The notes: generated by a model from the sequence alone, not told the origin. A DNA stretch of 64,000 nt from Neptunomonas phycophila (GCF_001922575.1 NZ_MRCI01000002.1:124001-188000), one strand, 5' to 3'. Numbered from the stretch's first letter, positions 38,203 to 47,665 are shown. A program made the numbers and translations.

Positions 38203-40794
38203 TTATTTCATGGTTGATTGAATAAAGGCTGTGAATTTGTCAACAGGAATGGGCTTCTGAAAGAAGTAGCCTTGAAAATGGCTACATTTCTCGTGGATTA
38301 AGCAATCTAACTGCTGCTGGTTTTCGACGCCTTCGGCAATAACATTGAGGCCTAAGCTTTCTGTCATAGCAATAATCGTGCGGACGATGGCTATGTCTCG
38401 ATCTCCACCTGGGATATCACGCACAAAGGACTGATCTATTTTAAGTTGATAGAGCGGTAACTTTTTGAGGTATTGCAATGATGAATAACCGGTCCCAAAA
38501 TCATCGAGTGATACTTGTATGCCTAAGCTACCTAATTGACTAATCCTCGTCGCCGCCTTTTCAATATCATCTAAAAGGAGCCCTTCTGTTAGTTCAAATT
38601 TAAGCCGTTCTATTGGAAAGCGATAACGGCCAATCGTTGATTTTACTTGCTCAATGAAATCATCAAGGTGGAATTGTTTAGCGCTTACGTTAATCGAAAT
38701 CGATAAATGCTGGGTTGCGGGGTTGTCTTGCCATTGATCGAGTTGCTCGCAAGCAGACTCCAGAACCCACTGCCCTATAGGTAAAATAAGTCCGTTTTCT
38801 TCGGCTAAAGGAATAAACTCTACCGGGGGAATTAAGCCGCGTTGAGGGTGAATCCAACGAATGAGAGCCTCCGCGCCGATTGGCTTTAAAGCATCATTCA
38901 CTTGTACTTGGTAATACAATTGGAACTCTTTTTGTGCGATAGCAACTTCTAACTCGCGCTCACGCTCGACGCGAATGTTAATAGCATCTTGCATGTCGTT
39001 ATCAAAAAATCGAAGCTGGTTACGGCCTGATTTTTTCGCTTGATACATGGCTATATCGGCTTGTTTTAATAGCTCTTCAACCTCGCTGACGTCGCCATGA
39101 AATAATGCAGCACCTGCGCTTGTCGAGAGCGTGTAATCTTCTTGCTCGAGTTTGTAGGGGGTGCTTAGTTTGTCGAGTATCTTGTGGGTGATAATCTCAG
39201 TTTGTGTACCCGCGTGTAATTCATTGCTATTTAGATTTTCTAAAATAACAACAAATTCATCTCCACCTAAACGTGCAACGGTATCATTATCTCTCACACA
39301 TGCAGAAAGGCGTTTGGCTACTTCGTTTAATAAAGTGTCGCCAACACTATGGCCTAATGTATCGTTTAGCGTCTTAAATTGATCCAAATCTAGGAATAGT
39401 AAAGCACCGGTCGTTCCATTTCTCTGGCTGGTAATCACGGCTTGATGAAGCCGCTCCAGTAACAGGCGCCGGTTAGGCAGTTGTGTAAGGGGGTCGTAGA
39501 AGGCCAGTCTTTCGATTTCTTCTGCGGCTTCTTTGCGCAAGGTGATATCTGTAATGGTGGCAACGTAGTTTGTTATCTTCCCGTTTGTATCTTTTACGGC
39601 TCGGATAGATAAGTGTTCTGGATGTTCGTGGCCATGCTTATGGCGACCCCACAGTTCACCTTCCCAAAAGCCAGTCTCGTTGATGTTCTGCCACAAGGTT
39701 GATCGTTGGGCGGTGTCGTTTAGTTGTGAATTGAGTATATCCGGAGATTGGCCTATGGCTTCTTCTGCGCTATAGCCTGTGATGCGCGTGAATGCTTGGT
39801 TGACCTTGATAATGATGTGGTCGGCATTAGTCACTAGCATTCCTTCGTTTGATTCGAAGGCGGTTGCGGCTATGCGAATTTCTTTTTCAATACGGTGGGT
39901 GGTAATAACGATATCAGCTAGGCTGGCATAGCTCTCTATTAATTGTATTTCTTGTTTTGAAGGCAGCATCGGCGTTCGGTGATAAATAGCAAAAGTGCCT
40001 AATACCACCCCGTCGCTATCGATGATTGGTTGAGACCAGCATGAGGCTAAGTTGGCTTTTTTAGTCAGCGCTTTAAATTCTTGCCAATAAGGGTGAGTTT
40101 GTAAATTTTCGGCGATGACTCGCTCTCCGCGAAAAGCAGCGGTGCCGCAAGAGCCAATACCATCACCAATCATCAACCCTTCAACGGCCGTGTTATAAAA
40201 GTCAGGTAGGCTGGGGGCTGCTCCGTAGGTGAGCTGTTTTGTCTCTGGATTGAGTATCAGAATACTGCAAAGCATCTCGGGGTTTGCATGCTCTACGTTG
40301 CGGACAATTTGCATTAAGATATCTGGTAAAGGGGTCGCTTTTGACAGGCTTTCAAGTACTTGGCTTCTCCCTTGTTCCCGCATTTCTGCCGATTGTCTAA
40401 TACGGATTTCTCGTCGTAAAACCCAAACCCAATAACCGGTTAATAACAGTAACGATGAGGCAATCATCATATATTTAATGACGGTATCAGTTTGTAAGCC
40501 TTCCTCTAGAGATAACCTAAAACCACTGTTGAATATTGCATTTGCTGCTTCCGGCGAAGTGTCAGTGTCGTCCAAGCTATCAGGACTCATGGATTGAATA
40601 TCTTGAGTGCGGTGTAGGTCGATATCTCCGCTTTGTTTAAGTGTCTCGCTTGTTTCGACAAATTCAGGGGTTTTTGACGCTTGCGCCGCTAAAGGCGGTA
40701 GCCATAAAACTAAGCCGTAAAGAACTACCAATGAGATAGCAGTGAATGCTGTAGGTAGGTGTGATGTGCATATAATGCCGAATAATCTATGCAT
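38203..40794 (-). CDS. GGDEF-EAL cyclic-di-GMP enzyme with GAF and PAS sensors
   Basis: An 863-residue membrane protein. Layout: an N-terminal hydrophobic segment (17-38), a second helix (about 107-126), a GAF domain (about 150-300, with GDGIGSCGTAAFRGERVIAENL), a PAS domain (about 305-430, ending ITDITLRKEA), GGDEF (about 437-605) and EAL (about 615-860). The GGDEF active motif RLGGDEF and the EAL motif GAEALIRW with later DDFGTGYSSL are both intact, so synthesis and breakdown of c-di-GMP are both possible. Helices 1 and 2 bracket a short periplasmic loop. It is monocistronic. Confidence 0.92.
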   Translation of the reverse strand: MHRLFGIICTSHLPTAFTAISLVVLYGLVLWLPPLAAQASKTPEFVETSETLKQSGDIDLHRTQDIQSMSPDSLDDTDTSPEAANAIFNSGFRLSLEEGLQTDTVIKYMMIASSLLLLTGYWVWVLRREIRIRQSAEMREQGRSQVLESLSKATPLPDILMQIVRNVEHANPEMLCSILILNPETKQLTYGAAPSLPDFYNTAVEGLMIGDGIGSCGTAAFRGERVIAENLQTHPYWQEFKALTKKANLASCWSQPIIDSDGVVLGTFAIYHRTPMLPSKQEIQLIESYASLADIVITTHRIEKEIRIAATAFESNEGMLVTNADHIIIKVNQAFTRITGYSAEEAIGQSPDILNSQLNDTAQRSTLWQNINETGFWEGELWGRHKHGHEHPEHLSIRAVKDTNGKITNYVATITDITLRKEAAEEIERLAFYDPLTQLPNRRLLLERLHQAVITSQRNGTTGALLFLDLDQFKTLNDTLGHSVGDTLLNEVAKRLSACVRDNDTVARLGGDEFVVILENLNSNELHAGTQTEIITHKILDKLSTPYKLEQEDYTLSTSAGAALFHGDVSEVEELLKQADIAMYQAKKSGRNQLRFFDNDMQDAINIRVERERELEVAIAQKEFQLYYQVQVNDALKPIGAEALIRWIHPQRGLIPPVEFIPLAEENGLILPIGQWVLESACEQLDQWQDNPATQHLSISINVSAKQFHLDDFIEQVKSTIGRYRFPIERLKFELTEGLLLDDIEKAATRISQLGSLGIQVSLDDFGTGYSSLQYLKKLPLYQLKIDQSFVRDIPGGDRDIAIVRTIIAMTESLGLNVIAEGVENQQQLDCLIHEKCSHFQGYFFQKPIPVDKFTAFIQSTMK

Positions 40795-40920
40795 GTGTTC
40801 CGAATTAGGAGATGTGGAGGCGAGCAGCTCACATCTATTATTATGTGTTCTACTGAGTATAGACTAATTCCTAACAGATACTTATGGAAAAAAAGAGGGC
40901 ATTGAGCAGAAATCAATGGG

Positions 40921-42102
40921 TTATTTTGTGAATGCCTTCTTTAGATAAAAAGCGGCTAAGCCAAGTACGATGCCCCAAAAAGCACTACCAATACCCATGA
41001 TGCTCAAGCCAGAAAGCGTGACTAAAAAAGTAATGAGTGCAGCTTCCCTTTCTATTTCATTATGCAAAGCAGCGCTTAGGGAGTTCCCAATTGTACTGAG
41101 TAGAGCGAGCCCTGCTATCGACATGACAAGCACCTGGGGAAAGGCTGTAAACAGGCTTGCCACGGTAGCGCCAAAGATACCTGTGAAAAGATAGAACAGG
41201 CCGGCCCAAATTGAAGCAATGTATCGCTTACTACTGTCTGAGTCTGCCTCTTTACCCATGCAAATGGCAGCCGTAATTGCTGCAAGGTTATAGGAGAAGC
41301 CACCAAACGGGGCAAATATCACACCAGTGATCCCTGTCCATGTCATTAAAGGAGAGGCTGGAGTGTGGTAGTTGTTTGCACGCATCACGGCAATGCCTGG
41401 CATCATTTGAGAAGTCATCGTTACAATAAAAAACGGGATGCCTACGCCAATTAAACTGGCCGTGTTAAACGTTGGGGTGACCCACACTGGAGAAGTTATT
41501 GTGAAATGTAGGGTTTCTAAGTGAAGTAGATCTTGGGTATAGGCTAGGAGTACGCCAGCCATCAATGTTATCGGTATAACATAGCGTGGTTGCAGAGGTT
41601 TAACGACTAAGTACGTGGCTAGCATGCCAACCGCTAACATCCATTGAGTCTCAATCGATGTAAATATATTCACACCGAAGGGGAGTAGCACACCGGCAAG
41701 CATAGCACCGGCAAGTGATTGGGGTACCCAGCGCATGAGCATATCGAACCAGCCTGTGAGGCCGCAAAGCATTATCAGGGCAGAGCTAAACATGAAGACG
41801 CCAATCGCATCGCTCATGGATACACCTGACAAACTTGTTACCAGCAAAGCGGCACCGGGTGTTGACCATGCGGTTAGCACCGGAGATTTGAAGGCAAGCG
41901 ATAACCCGATACTGGTTAGTCCCATGCCGATACCGAGAGCCCACAGCCATGAGCTTGTTTGGGCTTCGCTGGCGCCTAAGGTCTCTGCTGCCTGAAAAAT
42001 GATAACAGCAGAGCTTGTGTAGCCTACGAGCACTGCTACAAAGCCTGCGGTGAAACGAGAAAAGTTAAACAACCCTAAAACAGTTGATATGAGGTAGGCC
42101 AC
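40921..42102 (-). CDS. BenE-family transporter
   Basis: A 393-residue inner-membrane protein with about 11-12 hydrophobic segments. Signatures of the benzoate:H+ symporter BenE family include SSAVIIFQAAETLGAS near 30, SPVLTAWSTPGAALLVTSL, and the NLAAITAAICMGKEADSDSSKRYIASIWAGLFYLFTGIFG segment. No benzoate catabolic genes are nearby. Instead it is divergent from an XRE-cupin regulator and PxpA, so 5-oxoproline or another small carboxylate is a better guess for the substrate here. That is inference. Confidence 0.85.
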   Translation of the reverse strand: MAYLISTVLGLFNFSRFTAGFVAVLVGYTSSAVIIFQAAETLGASEAQTSSWLWALGIGMGLTSIGLSLAFKSPVLTAWSTPGAALLVTSLSGVSMSDAIGVFMFSSALIMLCGLTGWFDMLMRWVPQSLAGAMLAGVLLPFGVNIFTSIETQWMLAVGMLATYLVVKPLQPRYVIPITLMAGVLLAYTQDLLHLETLHFTITSPVWVTPTFNTASLIGVGIPFFIVTMTSQMMPGIAVMRANNYHTPASPLMTWTGITGVIFAPFGGFSYNLAAITAAICMGKEADSDSSKRYIASIWAGLFYLFTGIFGATVASLFTAFPQVLVMSIAGLALLSTIGNSLSAALHNEIEREAALITFLVTLSGLSIMGIGSAFWGIVLGLAAFYLKKAFTK

Positions 42103-42121
42103 TGTAAATTCCTGAGTGCTT

Positions 42122-42137
42122 GTGCGTTATAGCGTAC
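42122..42137. promoter_or_regulatory. Operator site 1 (imperfect)
   Basis: GTGCGTTATAGCGTAC matches the perfect palindrome at 42159 at all but two positions. It lies about 20 bases upstream of the BenE start on that gene's promoter side. It is a likely binding site for the XRE-cupin regulator. Confidence 0.65.
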
Positions 42138-42158
42138 GTGGTGGCAATCTTAGCATTG

Positions 42159-42174
42159 GTGCGTTATAACGCAC
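42159..42174. promoter_or_regulatory. Operator site 2 (perfect 16-base palindrome)
   Basis: GTGCGTTATAACGCAC reads the same on both strands. Its centre is 37 bases from that of site 1, and it lies 62 bases before the start of the XRE-cupin gene. Paired sites in a divergent region next to a helix-turn-helix gene are typical of autoregulation. Confidence 0.72.
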
Positions 42175-42235
42175 AATAGAAACACCGTTTGTTCAAAGCT
42201 AGTTACTGTCGGTGTGATTACTCAGTAGGGGACTT

Positions 42236-42826
42236 ATGCAGCCGGTTAATCAATTTATTGCTTTGTCGCTTAAGCAGATGAGGGCAAATAAAGGATGGAG
42301 TCTAGATAAGACATCTCAAAAAACAGGTGTGAGCAAAGCCATGCTTGGACAAATAGAGCGAGGGGAGTCCAGCCCAACGATTGCTACTTTATGGAAGATA
42401 GCGACTGGTTTTGAGGTATCGCTAACAACACTTATAGAGCCACCTACAACTGATGACACCTCCGTTACACGGGGCGTGCCCTTTCGCTCGGCTCATAATG
42501 TTCGGAATCAGCCTGCCCAGAATAGCATGTTTGTTGCGCCGTTATTTCCTTATGATGACCAATTAAATTTCGAATGGATGGAACTGACGTTTGTGGCAGG
42601 CTATGAACAGTACTCAGAGGCTCATTCTCCTGGCGTAATTGAGCATGTCGTTGTTATCAGCGGAAGCGTTGAGCTATATATTGACGAGCATTGGCATACC
42701 TTTAAAGCAGGGGATGCAGTGCGCTTTAACGCTGATAAGCCTCATGGTTACCGGAATCAATCTCAAGTTGATTCCGTGGTTCATAACCTGATTTATTATC
42801 CAGAAAAAACTAAAGCGGAGCGTTAG
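42236..42826 (+). CDS. XRE-cupin transcriptional regulator
   Basis: A 196-residue two-domain regulator: an XRE helix-turn-helix at about 8-65 (LKQMRANKGWSLDKTSQKTGVSKAMLGQIERGESSPTIATLWKIA) and a cupin domain at about 110-190 (SPGVIEHVVVISGSVELYIDEHWHTFKAGDAVRFNADKPHGYRNQ) that likely senses the effector. It is divergent from the BenE-type transporter across a gap holding two matching palindromes, and 32 bases upstream of the PxpA gene, so it probably controls all three. Confidence 0.9.
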   Translation: MQPVNQFIALSLKQMRANKGWSLDKTSQKTGVSKAMLGQIERGESSPTIATLWKIATGFEVSLTTLIEPPTTDDTSVTRGVPFRSAHNVRNQPAQNSMFVAPLFPYDDQLNFEWMELTFVAGYEQYSEAHSPGVIEHVVVISGSVELYIDEHWHTFKAGDAVRFNADKPHGYRNQSQVDSVVHNLIYYPEKTKAER

Positions 42827-42858
42827 GTTTTTATGTTTTTCAATGCAGAAGGTATCTG

Positions 42859-43596
42859 ATGAAAATTAATTGCGATATGGGTGAAAGTTTTGGCCCTTGG
42901 GTAAAAGGCAATGACGTTGAGGTCATGCCGTATATTGATCAAGCAAACATTGCCTGTGGCTTCCACGCCTCTGATCCATTAACGATGTTATCAACGGTTA
43001 ACTTGGCAGTAAATGGAGGCGTGGAGATTGGGGCGCATCCAGGATATCCGGATTTGCTGGGTTTTGGTCGCCGTGATTATCATTGCTCACGTGAAGAGCT
43101 AATAGCAACATTGCTATATCAAATAGGTGCGTTAGACGCTATTTGTAAAAGCAAAAGTTCTCGTATCCAGTATGTCAAACCCCATGGCGCACTGTATAAC
43201 AAAATGATGGTAAGTGATGACAGCTTGCGAGCGGTGATGACAGCAGTGGCTTCCTATGAAGTGGGTTTGCCATTAGTAGTTATGTCCACTAACCGAAATG
43301 ACGAAGTGCAAGCGCTAGCTGATCAGTATGACCTCCCGCTAATATTCGAAGCTTTCGTTGATAGGGCTTACGATGATGACGGCTTGTTGGTAAATCGCCG
43401 GCATGAAGGTGCTGTTCATGACAATCTGGGGCGCATAGAGCTACAGGTGGCTGAGATTGTAAATGATCAAGCAGTAACAACGTTGAGCGGCAAGAAAATA
43501 CCCTTACGTGCCGATACATTATGTATACATGGCGACAACCCGCATTCAGTTGAAATTGCACGTTACATTTACGAGTTGTTAGATAGTTATCGATAG
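42859..43596 (+). CDS. pxpA: LamB/YcsF family, 5-oxoprolinase subunit A
   Basis: A 245-residue protein with the family opening MKINCDMGESFGPWVKGND, then IACGFHASDPLTM, GAHPGYPDLLGFGRRDY and KPHGALYN. PxpA works with PxpB and PxpC in ATP-dependent opening of 5-oxoproline (pyroglutamate) to glutamate. PxpB and PxpC are not next to it, and a BenE-type transporter and XRE-cupin regulator are. Either pxpBC lie elsewhere or this paralogue has another substrate. A 14-bp hairpin follows. Confidence 0.87.
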   Translation: MKINCDMGESFGPWVKGNDVEVMPYIDQANIACGFHASDPLTMLSTVNLAVNGGVEIGAHPGYPDLLGFGRRDYHCSREELIATLLYQIGALDAICKSKSSRIQYVKPHGALYNKMMVSDDSLRAVMTAVASYEVGLPLVVMSTNRNDEVQALADQYDLPLIFEAFVDRAYDDDGLLVNRRHEGAVHDNLGRIELQVAEIVNDQAVTTLSGKKIPLRADTLCIHGDNPHSVEIARYIYELLDSYR

Positions 43597-43631
43597 TTTT
43601 ATGAATTAAAGCTGAATAGTTCAATTAAATC

Positions 43632-43672
43632 AAACACTTGTTTGTGTCAGAAAATTTTACAAACAAGTGTTT
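43632..43672 (+). terminator. Long hairpin after pxpA
   Basis: AAACACTTGTTTGT (43632-43645) and ACAAACAAGTGTTT (43659-43672) form a perfect 14-bp stem with a 13-base loop, 36 bases past the pxpA stop. The 3' T run is short and broken, so it may stop transcription or protect the mRNA end. Confidence 0.65.
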
Positions 43673-43780
43673 CCTATTTGAGTCTATATTGCATTTAATC
43701 CTTTTTTATCAAATACTTATTGTCATTGGTCTGAAATTTGCTTTTATGAGTTTTCATATCAATTTAACAAGGATGGTTTG

Positions 43781-45214
43781 ATGAAACTTGGTATAAAAAA
43801 TGTGCTAGCGGTTGCTGTGTTAGCTGGCGCCTCTCTATCCGCACAAGCTGCTGTTTGGAGTAGCGATCTTAATGGGGAAAATACGATATTTGATAACTCT
43901 GTCGAACCAGGCGCCATAAACTATAACGGTACGACGGTCGATTTGAATTTTGATCTCAATTTTTACGGCACAAGCTATGATTGGATTAATGTTATAGATA
44001 ACGGTGGTGTTCGTTTTGTAAAGCAGCAAATGGGTTCATGTGCCGATATGCAGGGAACGTCTCTTGCTAACAATGGTATCAGTGCTTTTGTGACATCGGA
44101 TTGTGCTCCAGGTATGTATACGGATGGTCTGTATGATACCTATATAACGTCTACTGATGATCAAATAAAAGTAGTTTGGAACAGCCAGCTTCCGGATGTA
44201 AATGGCGGGGATAATTTAGTTAATAACTTTCAGTTAACGTTAACTGACATGTCTGGCGTTACAGGAACAAATGGAGACTTCAATGCGGAGTTTCGTTATA
44301 ACACCATTGAGTGGGTTTCTACCCCATCCACATATTTTATCCAAAAATTTATTGCAATAGCAGGCGTTACTAAGAACTCAGCTTTTGCTGATCTGTCGAT
44401 TTTGGGAGACACTCCGCCGACGCCTGCCAGTGTTGATGATCCTGTTTATTTCCCAAATCTGGATGACATTGATGCTGGATATTTACTGGATATTACGGAG
44501 TACTCTTATAATTCCCTTGAAGATGGCGTTTATATTCTTCCATTTAGAAACGGCGTCCCTGTGTACACAGCGGCTCAAGAAGGCTATGACGTTTTAGCTT
44601 TCACAGATGAAGCACAAGATTATTTTGATAACCTAAATGACTTAAATGATGGAGTTTATGTTGGCTCGGAAGGTTCAGGTACATCAGATAACCCTTTTAT
44701 GCCTGTTACTATCAATGAAGACGGGGATGTTGTGGATGGCAACAACCAAGTTGTAACATTTGACTTTCTCTTCGAAGTTCTCGACGGAGAAGTTGTCTAT
44801 ATCGATCCTGAAGTAGCCATTGGTTACGATTATGTTGTTACAGACAGCAGCAGTCCGCTTGTGGCTTCTGTTATCTTACCTACCGGTTTTGGTGATGATG
44901 AATACGCAATTTATGTGTGGGACGGTTCCGAGTATGTCTTCGTAAGCGAGCTGACGGCTGGTGATGAGTACTTCTTTGCCGATGCGGTTGATAATTTCCG
45001 AGTGATGGGAATTGAGACAGATGCAAATGTTGATCCTGCTGACCCATTAGCCTTTATAACGGGCTTAACGTTCAACTCAAGCGGTACGGTTTATATGTCG
45101 CAGACGCCGGTTGTGTTTAATACCGATGCTAGTGCCGTTCCTCTTCCGGGTACATTGGTTTTGATGGGCCTAGGATTATTTGCAATGGGCGCTTACCGAC
45201 GTCGTGCTGCGTAG
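43781..45214 (+). CDS. Secreted nidogen-like protein with PEP-CTERM-type anchor
   Basis: The ATG at 43781 has AAGGATGG upstream; an adjacent in-frame TTG is poorer. The 477-residue product has a signal peptide (about 1-24, ending AQA), an N-terminal region like nidogen/choice-of-anchor domains (TVDLNFDLNFYGTSYDWINVIDNGGVRF), and long acidic, Tyr- and Asp-rich stretches. The C-terminus has VPLPGT, a hydrophobic helix and a YRRR tail. This is the PEP-CTERM layout with Leu in place of Glu in VPEPGT. Such proteins are processed by exosortase and presented at the surface or in an extracellular matrix. No exosortase gene is in the window. Confidence 0.78.
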   Translation: MKLGIKNVLAVAVLAGASLSAQAAVWSSDLNGENTIFDNSVEPGAINYNGTTVDLNFDLNFYGTSYDWINVIDNGGVRFVKQQMGSCADMQGTSLANNGISAFVTSDCAPGMYTDGLYDTYITSTDDQIKVVWNSQLPDVNGGDNLVNNFQLTLTDMSGVTGTNGDFNAEFRYNTIEWVSTPSTYFIQKFIAIAGVTKNSAFADLSILGDTPPTPASVDDPVYFPNLDDIDAGYLLDITEYSYNSLEDGVYILPFRNGVPVYTAAQEGYDVLAFTDEAQDYFDNLNDLNDGVYVGSEGSGTSDNPFMPVTINEDGDVVDGNNQVVTFDFLFEVLDGEVVYIDPEVAIGYDYVVTDSSSPLVASVILPTGFGDDEYAIYVWDGSEYVFVSELTAGDEYFFADAVDNFRVMGIETDANVDPADPLAFITGLTFNSSGTVYMSQTPVVFNTDASAVPLPGTLVLMGLGLFAMGAYRRRAA

Positions 45215-45235
45215 CTATAACTATTTGTGCTTTTT

Positions 45236-45261
45236 AAACGCCCCTATTAAGGGGCGTTTTT
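45236..45261 (+). terminator. Terminator after the PEP-CTERM-like gene
   Basis: AAACGCCCC and GGGGCGTTT form a 9-bp stem with a TATTAA loop and a following T run, 21 bases after the stop codon. Confidence 0.92.
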
Positions 45262-45459
45262 GTATCTGTCTGAAAATTTCAGGTGTCAGGTTCGATCATG
45301 GAGAATCGGTTGATGCTTTTCTGACCGATATCTTCAAAGCGTCATGTAAGTGTGCTTAGGGATGCTTACCCCAAACTTATACAAGTACTTATCCACAGAT
45401 AATGTGTATAAAGCGCTTGCTATGATGGGGTGGCGCGGGGAGCATTCGGGTATATTCAG

Positions 45460-46332
45460 TTATGGTCGTACATCTTGTTTTGGCGGGGTGCCAAAGTAGC
45501 TTTTATAATCACGGCTAAATTGGTTGATGCTTTTGTAGCCTACGGCCAGAGCGGTTTGTCCCACATTAAGATCGTCATGCGATAGCAACAAGCGAGCTTT
45601 AATCAGGCGTAGGCGTTTCAGGTACTGCAAAGGTGAGCATCTAGTTACTTCTTTAAAATGCTTATGGAAGTTTGAAACACTCATATTTGCTTGATCTGCA
45701 AGCGATTCTACCGTCACACCTTGGTCAAATGATTTGTGCAATTGGCTTAGTATACGGATCACGCGTGAGTAGTTACCTTGGTTTAAAATCAAGGCACTTA
45801 AAGCAGAGCCTTGTTCGCCTTTGAGTGCTTCATATATCACCTCGCGAACACGTGCCGTTCCCATTACTCGTGCATCAATAGGATCGTGTAGTGCCCGCAC
45901 TAACCGGCTCACGGCTTCTTGCATACCGGGTGTCATTGCAACAGAGTCCATAGGCTTGGGACTTAGATCATGGTCTGTGGGTAAACCGTTAACGGGTAAC
46001 GAGCTGTGGACAAGTTCCGCTAGGATAACAAGGTCAATACTCACCGATATGCCAAGTAGTGGCTTACCTTCTTCTGCATAGGTTTCGCATTCAAAAGGTA
46101 ACGGTAGTGTTTGTACTAAATAATGACCTGGGTTGTACTCGATAACACGATCACCAAGGTAGCCAATTTTTTTACCCTGCGCGATGAAAATCAAACTGGG
46201 CTCATAGATGAGCGGACTACGGCCGTGAGATTCGTGGCAAGTTAAAACAGATACGCCTTCAATATCGGAGGGGTGCATGCCTTCTTCACGCTGTAAAGGC
46301 TCAAGTAGGCTGACAAGATCAGACAGTGACAT
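45460..46332 (-). CDS. AraC-family regulator (YqhC-like N-terminal domain)
   Basis: A 290-residue regulator. Residues about 25-175 form the AraC N-terminal type seen in YqhC-like proteins (SPLIYEPSLIFIAQGKKIGYLGDRVIEYNPGHYLVQTLPLPFECET). Residues about 190-288 are the double helix-turn-helix domain (VESLADQANMSVSNFHKHFKEVTRCSPLQYLKRLRLIKARLLL). It is divergent from an alcohol dehydrogenase across 220 bases. This is the same arrangement as yqhC-yqhD in E. coli, where aldehydes trigger the regulator. A similar aldehyde-response role is inferred. Confidence 0.88.
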   Translation of the reverse strand: MSLSDLVSLLEPLQREEGMHPSDIEGVSVLTCHESHGRSPLIYEPSLIFIAQGKKIGYLGDRVIEYNPGHYLVQTLPLPFECETYAEEGKPLLGISVSIDLVILAELVHSSLPVNGLPTDHDLSPKPMDSVAMTPGMQEAVSRLVRALHDPIDARVMGTARVREVIYEALKGEQGSALSALILNQGNYSRVIRILSQLHKSFDQGVTVESLADQANMSVSNFHKHFKEVTRCSPLQYLKRLRLIKARLLLSHDDLNVGQTALAVGYKSINQFSRDYKSYFGTPPKQDVRP

Positions 46333-46552
46333 AGCAATTACCTCTTATAAATACCTTATTGTTCAACATCCGTGGGTCTGCCAATGACATCGTTTATAAT
46401 AGTAGGATTATGCCTAAATGACGGCTCAATAATCCAAGTAAACTGCTGTCTTTAAGAGAAATAGGCAAAAACCTAACAGGAATGAGGCTCACGTTGTTAC
46501 GGGTAACGCTGGATAATGGATCAGGTAAAGTGAAATTATCTGGAGATTATTC

Positions 46553-47608
46553 ATGTCAAATACCAAAGCATATGCAGCACAGACCGCCACATCTAAAATG
46601 GCCCCGCTGAACATACAACGTCGTGATTTGCGCCCCGATGATGTATCAATTGAAATACTATATTGCGGTGTTTGTCACTCAGATATCCATCAAGCCGAAA
46701 ATGATTGGGGCAACTCTATGTACCCAGTGGTACCGGGGCATGAAATTATTGGCCGCGTTACAGCCATTGGTCCACAAGTGACAAAATATAAAGAAGGCGA
46801 CTACGTAGGAGTTGGCTGCATGGTTGATTCGTGCTGCAGTTGCTCTTCATGTAAAACAGGTCTAGAGCAATACTGTGATAACGGTATGGTTGGTACCTAC
46901 AATGGTAAGGATTTGCATGATGGGACGCTCACATTTGGCGGTTACTCTGAGCGAATAGTCGTCCGTGAAGACTTTGTGCTTTCAATCCCGGAGGCGCTCG
47001 ATATTAAATCAGCGGCTCCATTGTTGTGTGCGGGTATTACTACTTATTCACCCTTAAAACACTATGGTGTCAAAGCGGGAGACAAAGTAGGTGTATTAGG
47101 GATGGGAGGGTTAGGTCACATGGGCGTAAAATACGCTAAAGCGCTAGGTGCCGAAGTAACCGTATTTACCCGCTCTGCCAATAAAGTTAATGAAGCGAAA
47201 CAGCAAGGTGCGGATCATGTGATTATCTCAACAGATGACGATCAAATGGCAGCCGCAAGCTTACAGTTTGATTTTTTGTTGGACACTATCCCGGTTGCAC
47301 ACGACTTTAACCCATACTTAAATTGCCTCAAGGTAGATGGAGTGCATATTGTGGTAGGGCTAATCACGGGTATTGAGCCGCCGTTATGGGGGGTAAATTT
47401 GATCTCGAAGCGTCGCGTGTTAGCGGGTTCCATGATTGGCGGTATTGCTGAAACACAGGAAATGTTAGATTTCTCAGCTGAGCATGGTATTAGCTGTGAA
47501 GTAGAAATGCTCGATATTCAACATATTAACGAAGCGTATGAGCGCATGAAAAAAGGCGATGTGAAGTACCGTTTTGTAATTGATATGGAGTCACTCAAAA
47601 AAGCGTAA
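46553..47608 (+). CDS. Zn-dependent NAD(P)-alcohol dehydrogenase (CAD/YahK-like)
   Basis: A 351-residue medium-chain dehydrogenase. Catalytic zinc ligands are in CGVCHSDIH (Cys 37 region) and GHEIIG; the structural zinc Cys cluster is in DSCCSCSSCKTGLEQYC; the nucleotide-binding motif GVLGMGGLGHMGVKYAKA has the Gly-rich loop, and the following FTRS suggests NADPH preference. This group reduces aldehydes such as cinnamaldehyde or aliphatic aldehydes. It is divergently paired with the AraC regulator and ends at a strong terminator. Confidence 0.9.
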   Translation: MSNTKAYAAQTATSKMAPLNIQRRDLRPDDVSIEILYCGVCHSDIHQAENDWGNSMYPVVPGHEIIGRVTAIGPQVTKYKEGDYVGVGCMVDSCCSCSSCKTGLEQYCDNGMVGTYNGKDLHDGTLTFGGYSERIVVREDFVLSIPEALDIKSAAPLLCAGITTYSPLKHYGVKAGDKVGVLGMGGLGHMGVKYAKALGAEVTVFTRSANKVNEAKQQGADHVIISTDDDQMAAASLQFDFLLDTIPVAHDFNPYLNCLKVDGVHIVVGLITGIEPPLWGVNLISKRRVLAGSMIGGIAETQEMLDFSAEHGISCEVEMLDIQHINEAYERMKKGDVKYRFVIDMESLKKA

Positions 47609-47640
47609 CCTTAAAGAGATAGATTAAGTTCTTGTCTTGT

Positions 47641-47665
47641 AAACCCAGCCTCGCTGGGTTTTTTT
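47641..47665 (+). terminator. Terminator after the alcohol dehydrogenase
   Basis: AAACCCAGC and GCTGGGTTT form a 9-bp stem with a CTC loop and a run of seven T, 32 bases past the stop. Confidence 0.95.

Noticed and set aside
40921-42102. Benzoate uptake as a firm function of the BenE-type protein
   Set aside because: No benzoate catabolic genes nearby; the linked genes point to another substrate.
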